This document shows positions 17,046-28,811 of a stretch of DNA of 64,000 bases, one piece after another. The first letter of the stretch is position 1, and each line of letters begins with the position of its first letter. The notes beneath the pieces are model-generated. The model saw only the letters and a program-made list of their open reading frames with translations, did not search any database and was not told the origin of the DNA. Origin of the DNA: PALSA-1006 sp964532405 (GTDB lineage Bacteria; Pseudomonadota; Gammaproteobacteria; Burkholderiales; Gallionellaceae). The stretch covers positions 62,001-126,000 of the forward strand of contig CAZHIC010000001.1 in assembly GCA_964532405.1 (NCBI GenBank). Reading direction: 5' to 3'. The position numbers and the translations under genes were made by a program.

Positions 17046-17499
17046 CTAATATTTTGGATATGTCCGGTCTTTTGGAAGGTTGTTAAAAATAACGGCCAGC
17101 ATCACCAAAATTAGTGCTCCAAGCAATGTGGGGGTTAGCAGAAACATCCACGTTGGTGCCGTCAGCATGACAATTACCGGATTTGAACCCGCTGGCGGAT
17201 GAACGGTTCGCGTCAATTGCATGAGAGCGATGGCAGTTCCTGTGGCAAGCCCGATACTCCACCAGTGCGACCCCATCTGTGTGAGGAATATCAGTCTGAG
17301 CAAAGAGGATAAGAAATGTCCGGCAATGACGTTACGCGGTTGTGAAAATGGACTTTCTGGGAATCCAAATACCAGCACACAGGTTGCCCCGAATGAGCCT
17401 AGTATCAGTGGCACATTGCTGATGTTCGCCAGATATGCCACGACACTGATAGCCACGAATCCCGCCAACCAAGAAATCGCAATATACCCAATTCCATTT
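17046..17499 (-). pseudogene. HPP-family membrane protein, 5' truncated
   Basis: The leftward frame carries four hydrophobic segments and the HPP hallmark TRTVHPPAGSNPVI, with GSFGATCVLVFGFPESP earlier. HPP proteins are small inner-membrane proteins, some linked to nitrite transport. Similarity-like sequence (GYIAISWLAGFVAIS) continues upstream of the only possible start, a TTG at 17468, right up to the IS630 fragment at 17500, with no start codon of its own. It therefore looks cut by the insertion and is probably not functional, though a short product from 17468 cannot be excluded. Confidence 0.65.
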
Positions 17500-17718
17500 C
17501 TACTTCAATAAGGCATCAATAACCCACTCCCACGCAACGATAGACTTGATCGTTACGTGATCGTCTCCGCAAGCTTTCAGCACCAATTCGAGCTGATTTT
17601 CTAATGCGTCGAGACTGTCGAAAACATTGTCGTGGAAGAGCTTTTCACGCAACTCATCCCATCTATGCTCCACGGGATTGCATTCCGGCGCGTAGCGTGG
17701 CAGCGGCAATAGGCGCAT
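17500..17718 (-). mobile_element. IS630-family transposase, C-terminal fragment
   Basis: A 72-codon leftward frame encodes the end of an IS630-type DDE transposase: LPLPRYAPECNPVEHRWDEL contains the last catalytic Glu, followed by REKLFHDNVFDSLDALE. A full transposase has ~340 residues, so about four fifths are missing and no terminal repeats are seen. It directly adjoins the truncated HPP gene on one side and an orphan coding fragment on the other. Confidence 0.8.
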
Positions 17719-17902
17719 GTTTTCGGGTGGATCGAGAGACTCGCTTGCGTGCCAACCCGCTGCGCCGGCAGTAACAGTGGAAGTCGAATTCCTGTGCGAA
17801 GTCTATAGCCGCACCTCGCAAGCAGGCGAGCCGCAGATATTCACCGCGCAACAGATGTTTGAGGTGAAACAGAAGTTTGTCGATTACAAGAAACGTAGCT
17901 AA
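17717..17902 (+). pseudogene. Orphan C-terminal gene fragment beside the IS630 scar
   Basis: A short rightward frame whose second half (VTVEVEFLCEVYSRTSQAG, then IFTAQQMFEVKQKFVDYKKRS) reads like a genuine C-terminus, while its first ~20 codons overlap the transposase fragment and look random. It is probably the remainder of a gene interrupted by the insertion. The family is not recognised. Confidence 0.4.
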
Positions 17903-17924
17903 ATGATGTAGCCAAAAAAGGTGT

Positions 17925-17966
17925 GTCATTCCCGTGCAGGCGCATAAATGCCTGCGCGGGAATGAC
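17925..17966. repeat. Intergenic palindrome, GTCATTCCCG type
   Basis: A 17-bp stem (17925-17941 with 17950-17966) with one mismatch and an 8-base loop; arm gtcattcccgtgcaggc. This sequence type is a very common dispersed repeat in betaproteobacterial genomes. It is followed by a T-run and may end transcription. Confidence 0.8.
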
Positions 17967-18050
17967 GGATTTTTGTGCATCTGGTCGTATTGAAAAGCGC
18001 CGTGTGCGCTAAAATGCCACCTCGTTTCTTTAGCCCCATTCTTTCTACCT

Positions 18051-19349
18051 ATGTTTGAAATAATTTTCATCGTCGCGGCTGTGCTGACCTTGGCGTTGCT
18101 GATGACTTTGCTGGTCATGCTGCGCAATGTGCCTGCGCATTCTGCCAAGGTGTTAGAGCAGCAACATCGCGCGATGCTTTCCGATCTGCATGACGGTTTG
18201 AACAAGCAGGGGGATCGTTTGATCGCGGCGCAAACCGATCTGTCGGAGCGGCTGCGGGCGGCGGTGGGCGAGGAGCTGCGCGCGACGCGCGATGCGGTGA
18301 ACGCGCTGCAAGCCAAGCAGGATGCGCTGCGTAGCGAGATGCTGACGAAGACGATGGAAAAGTTGGCGGAGCAGGGGCGTGCCGATCAAGAGTTGATTCA
18401 AAACTCTTTCCGCAATGCCACGCAACATCTGGCGACCAGCATCGAGGTTTTGTCCAAGACAGTGGATGGACGCTTAGAGCAAATCGGCGGCAAGGTGAAC
18501 GAGCGGCTGGATGAAGGCTTCAAAAAAACCAACGAGACTTTTGTGAGCGTGATGGCGCGGCTGGCGACTATCGACGAGGCGCAGAAGAAGATCGACGGTT
18601 TAACTACCAACGTGGTGAGCTTGCAGGAGTTGCTGGGTGACAAACGTTCGCGCGGCGCATTCGGCGAAGTGCAGCTGGAGGGACTGGTGCGCAACATTCT
18701 GTCGCCGCAGGGTTATGAGATGCAATACACGCTGCCGAACGGCACGCGCGCCGACTGTGTGCTGAAGCTGCCGGAGCCGACGGGCATGGTGGCGGTGGAT
18801 TCCAAGTTCCCGCTGGAAAATTATCACCGTATGTTCGACGCGCCGAGTCCGGCAGAAAAATTGCTCGCGGAAAAACAATTCAAGGCCGACATCAAAAAAC
18901 ATGTGGACGACATCGGCAGCAAGTACATCATCCCCAATGTCACTTCGGATGGCGCGGTGATGTTTATTCCCGCCGAGGCGGTGTTCGCCGAGATTCATGC
19001 GCACCATTCTGATGTGGTGGATTACGCCATGCAGCGCCGCGTGTGGATCGTGTCGCCGACCACGCTGATGGCGGTGTTGAACACCGCGCGCGCGGTGATG
19101 AAGGATGTGGAGACGCGCAAACAGGTACACATCATCAAGGACGAGTTGGGCAAGCTGGGCAAAGAGTTTGGCCGCTTCGGCGAGCGCATGAAGAAGTTGG
19201 CGGACCATATCCGTCAGGCGCACGAAGATGCGCAGGATGTGCAAATCACCAGCCAGAAAATTTCCAAGCGCTTTGTCAGTATCGAGCAAGTCGAGTTGGA
19301 ACGCAGCCATGACGGCAGTGTTATCGCTAAACCCGGGCAGGGGTATTGA
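18051..19349 (+). CDS. rmuC: DNA recombination protein RmuC
   Basis: 432 residues. An N-terminal membrane anchor (IIFIVAAVLTLALLMTLLVML) is followed by a long coiled coil (~residues 30-180) and the RmuC nuclease-like domain (GAFGEVQLEGLVRNIL, then VDSKFPLENYHRM). RmuC proteins limit inversions at short inverted repeats and are predicted PD-(D/E)XK nucleases; the V-D-S-K-F-P motif fits that. It stands alone, with a T-tailed hairpin at 19382. Confidence 0.93.
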   Translation: MFEIIFIVAAVLTLALLMTLLVMLRNVPAHSAKVLEQQHRAMLSDLHDGLNKQGDRLIAAQTDLSERLRAAVGEELRATRDAVNALQAKQDALRSEMLTKTMEKLAEQGRADQELIQNSFRNATQHLATSIEVLSKTVDGRLEQIGGKVNERLDEGFKKTNETFVSVMARLATIDEAQKKIDGLTTNVVSLQELLGDKRSRGAFGEVQLEGLVRNILSPQGYEMQYTLPNGTRADCVLKLPEPTGMVAVDSKFPLENYHRMFDAPSPAEKLLAEKQFKADIKKHVDDIGSKYIIPNVTSDGAVMFIPAEAVFAEIHAHHSDVVDYAMQRRVWIVSPTTLMAVLNTARAVMKDVETRKQVHIIKDELGKLGKEFGRFGERMKKLADHIRQAHEDAQDVQITSQKISKRFVSIEQVELERSHDGSVIAKPGQGY

Positions 19350-19381
19350 TAAAGCGCGGGGGGGTATAATGTTCGCAATTT

Positions 19382-19416
19382 CCAACTTTGGATTAAAAGC
19401 GAAGTTGGTTTTTTTT
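19382..19416 (+). terminator. Intrinsic terminator after rmuC
   Basis: Stem ccaactt/aagttgg (19382-19388 with 19402-19408) followed by eight T. It ends only 13 bases before the Shine-Dalgarno of the next gene, and a TATAAT box sits just upstream at 19365-19370, so it may instead be a 5' hairpin of the asmA-like message. Confidence 0.75.
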
Positions 19417-19441
19417 CGATCAATATTTTAGGAGGCGGTCG

Positions 19442-22400
19442 ATGCTGATCCCACCAAAATTGTACCCGCTCATTTTAAAGGCGCTACGCCTGATGGCCGT
19501 GTTGGCAGTCCTGCTTTTTTGCGGCGTTGCATATGTCGCATTTGTCGGTGTTTCCATTGATGCTTCCGGGCAGCGCGGCAAAATTGCCGCCAAACTTACC
19601 GAAAGTCTCGGGCGCGAGGTACGCTTCGAGGGGCCGCTGCAATTGGAGGTGTCCGCCCGTCCCAAGCTGCGCATAGGCGGATTGCATATCGCTAATGCGG
19701 CGGGTTTCACGGGCGGTGAATTTGCCAGCATGGGCGAGGCGCGGCTGGCGTTGAATTTGTGGTTGCTGTTGCGCTGGCATTTGCAAATCGAGGAGCTGGC
19801 GGGCAGCGATGTGCATGTTCGTTTGCAACTGAATAAAAACGGCAGCAGTAACTGGACATTTAATTCATCGGGTAAAAAACAGGAAGTGGCGCTGCGGCCT
19901 GCCCCCGAACAAGCCGCAAGCATGTCCGTGGGAGATATGCTTGCGCTGCTCGATATTAAACGCATGTCGCTGGAAAAACTGGATGTCGAATTCATCGGCG
20001 CCGATGCGAAAAGCCATTTTTTTGAACTGCAATCGCTGGTCGCACAATTTCCCGTCGGTCAGCCGCTAAGGCTGGCATTGCACGGCACGGTTGAGAAAAA
20101 ATATCCCTATAAGCTTGAACTCACCGGCGGTTCTATCGCCGCTCTGGCGAGCTTCGAAAAGCCGTGGCCTCTCGATCTCACGCTCGGATTTATGAGTTCG
20201 CGTTTGTCGCTGAACGGCGCGGTGTCCGGCAGTGGCGGCACACTCAATTTCGGCCTCGGCACGGAGAATTTAAGCGAATTTGAACAGCTGCTCCAGACCA
20301 AATTGCCGGCGCTGGGCGTCGCCGGTATCGCGGGGGAAATCAGCTATGCGCCGGGAAAAGTTGCGCTAAATAATTTGAGCGGTGTCATGGGCAAGACAGC
20401 GCTCAATGGCGCACTCAATGTCGACTATAGCGGCGAGCGTCCCAGTGTGCGGGGCGAGCTTTCACTACCCATGCTCGATCTGCGGCCATTTATGACCGGG
20501 CAACCCGATATGCAAGAGGAACCGCCGCAAAGCCTCGCCGAGATGTACCGCGAGCTTGCCAAGGCGACATTCAATCTGAAGGAATTAAATAGCGTGGATG
20601 CGGATCTGACCTTGCGGGTCGGGCAATGGCTGAACCTGCCCGGCGCGGTGCATGACGCGCAGTTGCAAGTGAAGCTGGTGCATGGTCACCTGACCGTACC
20701 AGTGCAGGCCACCGTGGCGGACGTGGTGTTGGCGGGGCAAGCCAGCGTGGATGCCAGTGTGAATCCGGCGCGATTCAAGCTGGCACTCGGTGCGCATGAC
20801 TCCAGTTTGGGTAATCTGGCCGGAGTGCTGCTCGGCATGCCCGATGTTCAAGGGAGTTTAAAGCGTCTGGATTTACGCATCGCGGCACACGGCGATCGTG
20901 GCGCGGAGCTGATGGAAAGCCTAGATGTGCGGCTGGATGTGGAGCGCGGCGAGTTGACGTATGGCAACGGAACTGGCGAGCGCCCTGTGCAATTCACGCT
21001 AGATAATCTGGCGGTGGCATTGCCTGCCGGGCAAGCATTGCGGGGTGAAACGCATGGTGCGTTGCTGGACAAGACTTTCAGCGCAACGCTGCACGGCGCT
21101 TCGTTGACCGCTCTCATGCTGCAAGCGCATGCCCCGATTGATTTTGAATTGCGGGCGGGTAGTGCCAGAGCACAGCTACATGCGGTGCTGCGCCCGCCCG
21201 CAGAAAATTCAGGCTCGGAAATGACCTTTGAACTCTCTGCGCCTCATTCTGGCGAAATCGCTAGCTGGCTCGGACTCAAGCCCGGAGCGGATGTGCCCAT
21301 TAATGTGCATGGCAATTTTCAATCCAACAGCGCGGGTTGGCACTTGGCCGATTTTGCTTTGCAGTTGGGGCACAGCGCATTGTCGGCGGATGTGCTGCGT
21401 ACTTTGGAGCATGGAAAGCCGCTTATCAAATTGCAGTTGAGCGGCGAGCTGGTTGACGTGGCGGAGCTGCAATCATTGCTGCCGGAGGCCAAACAACAAG
21501 CACCCGCCGCAAAGTCGGCTGCCGTGAATATGATCGACATCCCTATTCTGCCGAACGGCATCAGTCTGGCGGACGCGAATATCGCGATACGTATCAAACG
21601 CATTGTCGGCGCATCGCCGCTGGCCGTGCGCGACCTGCGCTTCGACGGACGCATACGCGACGGCATGATGCCCGTGTCACCGTTTGCGGCCAACGTGGCG
21701 GAGAATGATTTTAGCGGCGCGATCATGCTCGATTTGCGTACACAGCAACCGCACGCCGTGCTGTGGTTGGCGGCAGATGCGCTGGACATCGGTAGCATTC
21801 TGGGCAAGCTCGGTATCGCAAGCAATCTCGACGCGGGTGTCGGCCACTTGCGTTTGCAACTGGACTTGCATTCGAGTCGCCTGGGACAACTGCTGGAGCA
21901 ATCGGAACTGGCACTGAACTTTGAGGGCGGTCACCTTATTTTGCGCGATGCCAATACCGGTGGAAAAATGCGCATTGCGCTCGACAGCGGCGAACTCAAA
22001 TCTGCCGCCGGCGCTGCCGTGCATCTCGATTTGCTCGGTTCGCTCGACAATGTTCCCGTCTACATCGGCATACAAACCGCCAAGGCCGCAGACCTGATTA
22101 ATCCCAATCTGCCGATCCCCTTCAAACTCAACGCGAGCACATCAGGCGCAGCTATCCAGTTAGCGGGTGACATTGACCGTCCGTTTTCCAAGCGGGACAT
22201 CGAACTTGCTCTCGACATGAGCGGCATCCGTCTGGATAACCTCAATGCGCTGGCGCATACCTCGCTGCCGCCTTGGGGGCCGTGGTCGGCTTCGGGTAAA
22301 TTCCGCATGTCGTCCGGCGGCTACGAAGTTTCAGCATTGCAGTTGCAGGTGGGCAGCAGCCAGCTCGGCGGACAAGGCAAGGTCGACACCAAAGCCGTGC

Positions 22401-23398
22401 CCCCGCGCATTGATGTTGCGCTGACCGCATCGACGATTCAACTCGATGATTTTAGATTCGGGGACTGGTCGCCGGAAAAAACCAAGCCAGCCGCAGCAGC
22501 GAAGTCAAAAGCTAAAGACGGGTTGCGCCAGCAGGCCAGTGCGACAAGCAATCAGGCGCAGCAAATGCTAAGCCGCGAAGTGTTGCGGCGGCAAAATGCG
22601 TATCTGGTGGTGCGGGTAGGGCAAGTTATATCAGGTAAAGACTTGCTCGGCAGCGGCAAACTGGAGGCGCGATTGGAGAATGGTCGTGCGGATATCGGTC
22701 CAGTCGTAGTCAACACGCCCGGCGGCGCGGCCATGATGCGCATGGGATATGAACCCGGTGAAAAAGACGTGGCCGTCGATCTGCGTGTCGAAGCCAAAAA
22801 ATTCGATTACGGCATTCTGGCGCGACGTATCGACCCGAAAAGCGAGATGCGTGGGGTTTTTAGCTTGGATATCGATGTCAGTGCTCGCGCCCAATATCTG
22901 TCGGAGATATTGCGCTATGGCAAGGGGCGCATCGACTTTGCCGTGTGGCCGGAAAACATGAAGTCGGGCTTGCTCGATGTATGGGCTGTGAACGTGCTGA
23001 TGGCGCTGTTGCCGGCAGTTGACTCATCGAACGAATCTAAAGTGAACTGCGCTATCGGGCGCTTTATGTTGAGCGATGGCAAGCTGTCCGACAAAGGCAT
23101 TCTGATTGATACCAGCCGGATGAGAGTTGCGGGCGAGGGAGAGGTAAATTTTGTGGCGGAAGACCTGCGGTTATACGTGCAGCCCCGCGCAAAAAAACCA
23201 CAGTTCTTGAGCTTTGCCATTCCCATCGAACTGAGCGGCAGTTTTGAGGACTTTCATGTGGGTGTCAGGGCGGCAGATGTGCTGGAAACCGTGGGGCAGC
23301 TTGCTACCTCGGTAGTTTGGGTGCCACTACAAATGCTGCTCGGAAAAGAGGCTCCGTCTGACGGGCGCGATGTGTGTTCGGCGGTAGAATTCAAATAA
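19442..23398 (+). CDS. Very large AsmA-family protein
   Basis: 1318 residues, start supported by aggagg six bases upstream. One N-terminal membrane span (residues ~13-36), then the AsmA domain start GREVRFEGPLQLEVSARPKLRIGGLHIANAAGF, and a long periplasmic stretch of repeated beta pattern, ending in the AsmA C-terminal domain (SGKDLLGSGKLEARLENGRADIGP ... GVFSLDIDVSA). AsmA-like proteins such as YhdP and TamB form beta-groove bridges thought to move phospholipids to the outer membrane. E. coli AsmA has ~617 residues; this one is in the size range of YhdP/TamB. It is monocistronic. Confidence 0.9.
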   Translation: MLIPPKLYPLILKALRLMAVLAVLLFCGVAYVAFVGVSIDASGQRGKIAAKLTESLGREVRFEGPLQLEVSARPKLRIGGLHIANAAGFTGGEFASMGEARLALNLWLLLRWHLQIEELAGSDVHVRLQLNKNGSSNWTFNSSGKKQEVALRPAPEQAASMSVGDMLALLDIKRMSLEKLDVEFIGADAKSHFFELQSLVAQFPVGQPLRLALHGTVEKKYPYKLELTGGSIAALASFEKPWPLDLTLGFMSSRLSLNGAVSGSGGTLNFGLGTENLSEFEQLLQTKLPALGVAGIAGEISYAPGKVALNNLSGVMGKTALNGALNVDYSGERPSVRGELSLPMLDLRPFMTGQPDMQEEPPQSLAEMYRELAKATFNLKELNSVDADLTLRVGQWLNLPGAVHDAQLQVKLVHGHLTVPVQATVADVVLAGQASVDASVNPARFKLALGAHDSSLGNLAGVLLGMPDVQGSLKRLDLRIAAHGDRGAELMESLDVRLDVERGELTYGNGTGERPVQFTLDNLAVALPAGQALRGETHGALLDKTFSATLHGASLTALMLQAHAPIDFELRAGSARAQLHAVLRPPAENSGSEMTFELSAPHSGEIASWLGLKPGADVPINVHGNFQSNSAGWHLADFALQLGHSALSADVLRTLEHGKPLIKLQLSGELVDVAELQSLLPEAKQQAPAAKSAAVNMIDIPILPNGISLADANIAIRIKRIVGASPLAVRDLRFDGRIRDGMMPVSPFAANVAENDFSGAIMLDLRTQQPHAVLWLAADALDIGSILGKLGIASNLDAGVGHLRLQLDLHSSRLGQLLEQSELALNFEGGHLILRDANTGGKMRIALDSGELKSAAGAAVHLDLLGSLDNVPVYIGIQTAKAADLINPNLPIPFKLNASTSGAAIQLAGDIDRPFSKRDIELALDMSGIRLDNLNALAHTSLPPWGPWSASGKFRMSSGGYEVSALQLQVGSSQLGGQGKVDTKAVPPRIDVALTASTIQLDDFRFGDWSPEKTKPAAAAKSKAKDGLRQQASATSNQAQQMLSREVLRRQNAYLVVRVGQVISGKDLLGSGKLEARLENGRADIGPVVVNTPGGAAMMRMGYEPGEKDVAVDLRVEAKKFDYGILARRIDPKSEMRGVFSLDIDVSARAQYLSEILRYGKGRIDFAVWPENMKSGLLDVWAVNVLMALLPAVDSSNESKVNCAIGRFMLSDGKLSDKGILIDTSRMRVAGEGEVNFVAEDLRLYVQPRAKKPQFLSFAIPIELSGSFEDFHVGVRAADVLETVGQLATSVVWVPLQMLLGKEAPSDGRDVCSAVEFK

Positions 23399-23557
23399 CC
23401 GAAAACGTGGGAGCCGCAAACTCATTCGCGGATTCCCGCGTGCTTGACCATGGATATGGGTCATAAAAAAGATGAATAAATCTAACGAATGAAGGTAGCC
23501 TTTTATCTGCTGAAATTTTTTTGAAAACAAACCGAGGCTCTTTGCTAAACTGCGAAT

Positions 23558-25267
23558 ATGAAAATTCATCTGCTTGTTATTAACCGTATCCGGCAACTTT
23601 TTGCCTTGTTCTATGCCCTGCTGGCGCGGCGCTGGAAAAAAAATTTCTATATTTACTTGGCGGCAATTTTTACTTTGTTCGCTATTGCGGATACCGCTTT
23701 TCTGCATGTGACGCAGGAAATGCGGCAAGGCGCTTTCGATATGATGGTGCGCTATCGCATCAATCCGCCCAAGCCGGACCCGGATATTGTTATCGTTGAT
23801 ATCAACGAGGCTAGCTTGGCGGCGATGGCCAAGGATTATGGTCGCTGGCCGTGGCCCCGTCAGGTGCTTGGTGAATTTCTCGAACAGATCGAAAAGCAGC
23901 ATCCCAAGGCCGTGGTGTTCGATATTTTGTTCAGCGATGCCGATGTGTACAACGCGGATAGCGATGCTTATTTCAACGCGGCTATTGCCGCCACCAATAA
24001 CACTTTCTTTCCGATGTTGCGGCTCGACCCGGACAGTGATCCGTTGAGTCAAATTAAGCCATCCATGATTCCGGGCGTCACGTCGTTTTCCGCGCTGCCT
24101 GCCCCCAATGCGACAGTGGCAGTGGTATTGCCCCATTTCGCCGCAGCACTCGATAGCGGGCGTATCGGCCTGAATAATATCTATCCCGATGTTGACGGCA
24201 CGGCAAGGAACTATCAGGTGTATCGCGATGAGTACGGCTGGAAAATTCCTTCATTGCCCGCGCGTTTGGCTGCCGAGCAGGGATGGCCATCAGTGCCGGC
24301 TAAAGAGGTGCTGTTGAACTGGCGCGGCAAGCCGTTTTCGTATCACTATGTCAGCTTCAGCGATGTGTATGCCGATATGGGACGCAAGGAGAAGACGCGT
24401 CCGCAGGATGAATTCAAGGACAAGATTGTTATTATCGGTTCGACAGCCCCAAGTCTGTTCGACATCAAACCCACGCCGATGAGCAAAATGCATCAAGGGG
24501 TGGAGATACTTGCCACCGCGATAGATAACATGAAACATGCGGATTATCTGCGTTTCCCGGAAGCGAAGCTGGTTTATTTGTTGCTCACTTTGCTGCTGGT
24601 GTGGGTGTCGGCATGGGCGTTTTACCGTAATATCGGGCGCGACAAGATTGACCGTCTATTCGGGCTCTCGCAATTTCTGTTGATCGGTATTTCCTACGCC
24701 AGCATCAATTTAAGCAATACTTATATCAACCTGGCGGGACCGGTCGCTTTGGCGGTGGCTTATTTCTCGCTATCGCGTATTTATGCTTCCGGCACATACA
24801 AGGCGCTGGAACAAAATATGGTGCGTGTTTCACAAGAGCGCGGCGGTGAGTTGAGTGGGACGCTTTTACTTATTCGCCTAGATGGAACGCAAAACCTGAT
24901 GGTCGATGTCGTATTGGAGCGTATTCGCAACGGATTGGAGCGCTCCGGCACTGAACTCAAGAGTGTGGATGTGTTGAAAGGCATTCAGAAAGGCGTGTGG
25001 GATCTGCTCGAATATACTTTCACGGTATCTTGGGTGGCGGATGTCGGCGATAAGGAAACAGATGCGCGCATCGTGGCGGATAGGGATGCGGTGTTGGAAA
25101 AATTGCCGCTACTGTTGAGGAAAAACTTGGCGAGACCGGAAAATGTGGCAACATGGTTTACCTATCAGGGACGTGTATCGGGCGGCAAAAAGGCAAGGGC
25201 GAGTTGGCGGGTGTTGTTCGCCGAGGCAATATTGGAATGGGAAAAACAACAGGAGATGAAAGCATGA
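23558..25267 (+). CDS. CHASE2 sensor protein with unassigned output domain
   Basis: 569 residues. One N-terminal span (~residues 28-50), a periplasmic CHASE2 domain (~55-330: F-D-M-M-V-R-Y-R, PDPDIVIVDINEASLAAM, GRWPWPRQVL, VVFDILFSD), three closely spaced spans (~337-410), and a cytoplasmic C-terminal part of ~160 residues. CHASE2 proteins normally end in an adenylate cyclase, GGDEF or kinase domain; the tail here (GTLLLIRLDGTQNL..., FTVSWVADVGD...) matches none of these by eye. It is followed with 4-base overlap by the SH3 gene, suggesting a shared function in sensing envelope state. Confidence 0.85.
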   Translation: MKIHLLVINRIRQLFALFYALLARRWKKNFYIYLAAIFTLFAIADTAFLHVTQEMRQGAFDMMVRYRINPPKPDPDIVIVDINEASLAAMAKDYGRWPWPRQVLGEFLEQIEKQHPKAVVFDILFSDADVYNADSDAYFNAAIAATNNTFFPMLRLDPDSDPLSQIKPSMIPGVTSFSALPAPNATVAVVLPHFAAALDSGRIGLNNIYPDVDGTARNYQVYRDEYGWKIPSLPARLAAEQGWPSVPAKEVLLNWRGKPFSYHYVSFSDVYADMGRKEKTRPQDEFKDKIVIIGSTAPSLFDIKPTPMSKMHQGVEILATAIDNMKHADYLRFPEAKLVYLLLTLLLVWVSAWAFYRNIGRDKIDRLFGLSQFLLIGISYASINLSNTYINLAGPVALAVAYFSLSRIYASGTYKALEQNMVRVSQERGGELSGTLLLIRLDGTQNLMVDVVLERIRNGLERSGTELKSVDVLKGIQKGVWDLLEYTFTVSWVADVGDKETDARIVADRDAVLEKLPLLLRKNLARPENVATWFTYQGRVSGGKKARASWRVLFAEAILEWEKQQEMKA

Positions 25268-25764
25268 AATTTTTGAGAGCAGGAGCGGCGGTACTGTTGT
25301 GCATGCTGATGTCATTCAGTGCGATGGCTGCGGAATCGGGCGTGGCATTGAAAGCGGATGAGATTCGGGCAGAGCCGTTCGGCGATGCCAAGCCATTGGC
25401 AAAGCTTAGTGTCAACGACAAGGTGGAGATTCTGGGTAAGAACGGCGGTTGGTTGCAGGTTAAAAGCGCCAAGGGCAAGGGCTGGGTGCGCATGCTGAGC
25501 ATCCGCAAAGGCGACGCCAAGAAAGGCGGCAATGAGGCTGCAGGGTTGCTCGGCATGTCTTCCGGTCGGGCGGGGACGGGTAAAATTGTTGCGACCACCG
25601 GGATACGCGGCCTGAATGAGGAGGAATTGAAAGCCGCCAAATTCAATGCGGAAGAAGTGAAGCTGGCCGAGTCTTATGCCGTATCAAAATCTCAGGCGCA
25701 GCAGTTTGCCAGCGAAGGCAAGCTAGTCGCACGCAAGTTCGAGCATCTGCCGGAAGTTAAATAG
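25264..25764 (+). CDS. Periplasmic SH3-domain protein
   Basis: 166 residues from the ATG at 25264 overlapping the CHASE2 stop. Signal peptide ends near SAMAAES (residue ~23). Residues ~25-80 are a bacterial SH3 domain (AEPFGDAKPLAKLSVNDKVEIL, NGGWLQVKSAKGKGWVRM). A Gly/Ser-rich linker leads to a C-terminal helix-rich segment (TGIRGLNEEELKAA) reminiscent of a conserved element in SH3-domain envelope proteins. SH3b domains often bind peptidoglycan or peptides. It is 8 bases from the M48 protease gene. Confidence 0.8.
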   Translation: MKFLRAGAAVLLCMLMSFSAMAAESGVALKADEIRAEPFGDAKPLAKLSVNDKVEILGKNGGWLQVKSAKGKGWVRMLSIRKGDAKKGGNEAAGLLGMSSGRAGTGKIVATTGIRGLNEEELKAAKFNAEEVKLAESYAVSKSQAQQFASEGKLVARKFEHLPEVK

Positions 25765-25772
25765 GAGCTGAT

Positions 25773-26681
25773 ATGAATACAAAATTGAAATGTTTGTTTG
25801 CGGTGATGTTGTTTGCAGTTTACGGCACAACATGGGCGTTTGATTTTGGCGCGTTGCAAGACAAGATCAAGGTGGAGGTTCCCCCACAGCTAAAGCAGAC
25901 TCAGCAACAAGCTGCGCAGCCGGTGCCGCAACTCATCCAGCAGTTGCCGGTCAATCCGGCAGTTGTTAATGTCGTTAAAGAGGTAGCGGGACCGACACAA
26001 GAGGAGGAGGTCGCTATCGGCAGACAAATCGCCGGCAATTTGCTGGGCGCATCACCATTGGTCAAGGATGCGCGGTTGCAACAGTACGTTAACAGCGTTG
26101 GTTGTTGGGTGGCGAGCCAGAGCGAACGCCCCGATTTGCCTTGGCATTTCGGCGTGATTGAAGCCGATGACGTCAACGCATTCGCAGCGCCCGGCGGTTA
26201 TATTTTCGTCACGCTGGGTTTGTACCGTCTGTTGCAAAACGAGGCCGAGTTGGCTGGCGTGCTGGGGCATGAGGTCGGGCATGTTATCCGGCAGCATCAT
26301 CTGAAAATATTGCAGCAGAGCAAGTTGCTGGAGGCAGGCAGCAACTTGCTCGCCAATCAGGCCGGCAATAACGACGCTGTTCAGAAACTGATCGGAAGCG
26401 GCGCCGAGATCGTTTCGCGCTCGCTGGACAAGGGCGCGGAATTCGAGGCCGACCGCATCGGCGTCGTGCTTGCTACCCGTGCCGGATACGACGCTTACGG
26501 GCTGCCGTCCGTGTTGCAGCAGATTGGTCATTTCGCCAAGGACGAGGGCAGCGTCGCCCTGTTGTTCAAAACTCATCCACATCCCGATGACAGGCTGGGT
26601 AAGCTATCGCTGGCAATGGGTGACCGTTTCGACAAGGTCAAGGGAGAGACGCTTTCTCTACGCTTCTACCGCGTTAAATAA
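25773..26681 (+). CDS. Periplasmic M48-family metalloprotease
   Basis: 302 residues. Signal peptide to about residue 22 (GTTWAFDF). The zinc motif HEVGHVIRQHH starts at His166, and the third ligand is the Glu of EFEADRIG. This is the BepA/LoiP-type soluble M48 subfamily, which degrades or refolds misassembled outer-membrane proteins. Third gene of the CHASE2-SH3-protease operon, so the sensor may report envelope defects that the protease handles; that link is inference. Confidence 0.92.
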   Translation: MNTKLKCLFAVMLFAVYGTTWAFDFGALQDKIKVEVPPQLKQTQQQAAQPVPQLIQQLPVNPAVVNVVKEVAGPTQEEEVAIGRQIAGNLLGASPLVKDARLQQYVNSVGCWVASQSERPDLPWHFGVIEADDVNAFAAPGGYIFVTLGLYRLLQNEAELAGVLGHEVGHVIRQHHLKILQQSKLLEAGSNLLANQAGNNDAVQKLIGSGAEIVSRSLDKGAEFEADRIGVVLATRAGYDAYGLPSVLQQIGHFAKDEGSVALLFKTHPHPDDRLGKLSLAMGDRFDKVKGETLSLRFYRVK

Positions 26682-26728
26682 CGAATTTTTATTGCAGGAT
26701 AAACAGTGGAGCTAATCGGCCTGATAAG

Positions 26729-28707
<1,979 letters not shown>

Positions 28708-28731
28708 TTTAAGCGGGACAATCCGGTTTTC

Positions 28732-28787
28732 GTAGGTCGGGATACCCAAAGGGTACAAGAACCTCTTCGAGGTAAATCCCGACCTGC
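28732..28787. repeat. Palindromic repeat related to 8224-8309
   Basis: Outer stem aggtcgggat (28734-28743) with atcccgacct (28776-28785), inner stem taccc/gggta, and the shared core AGAACCTCTTCGAGG. It lies between glnB and the kinase gene. Confidence 0.75.
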
Positions 28788-28811
28788 AAGCAAGTAGGGC
28801 GGCGTTCCAAT

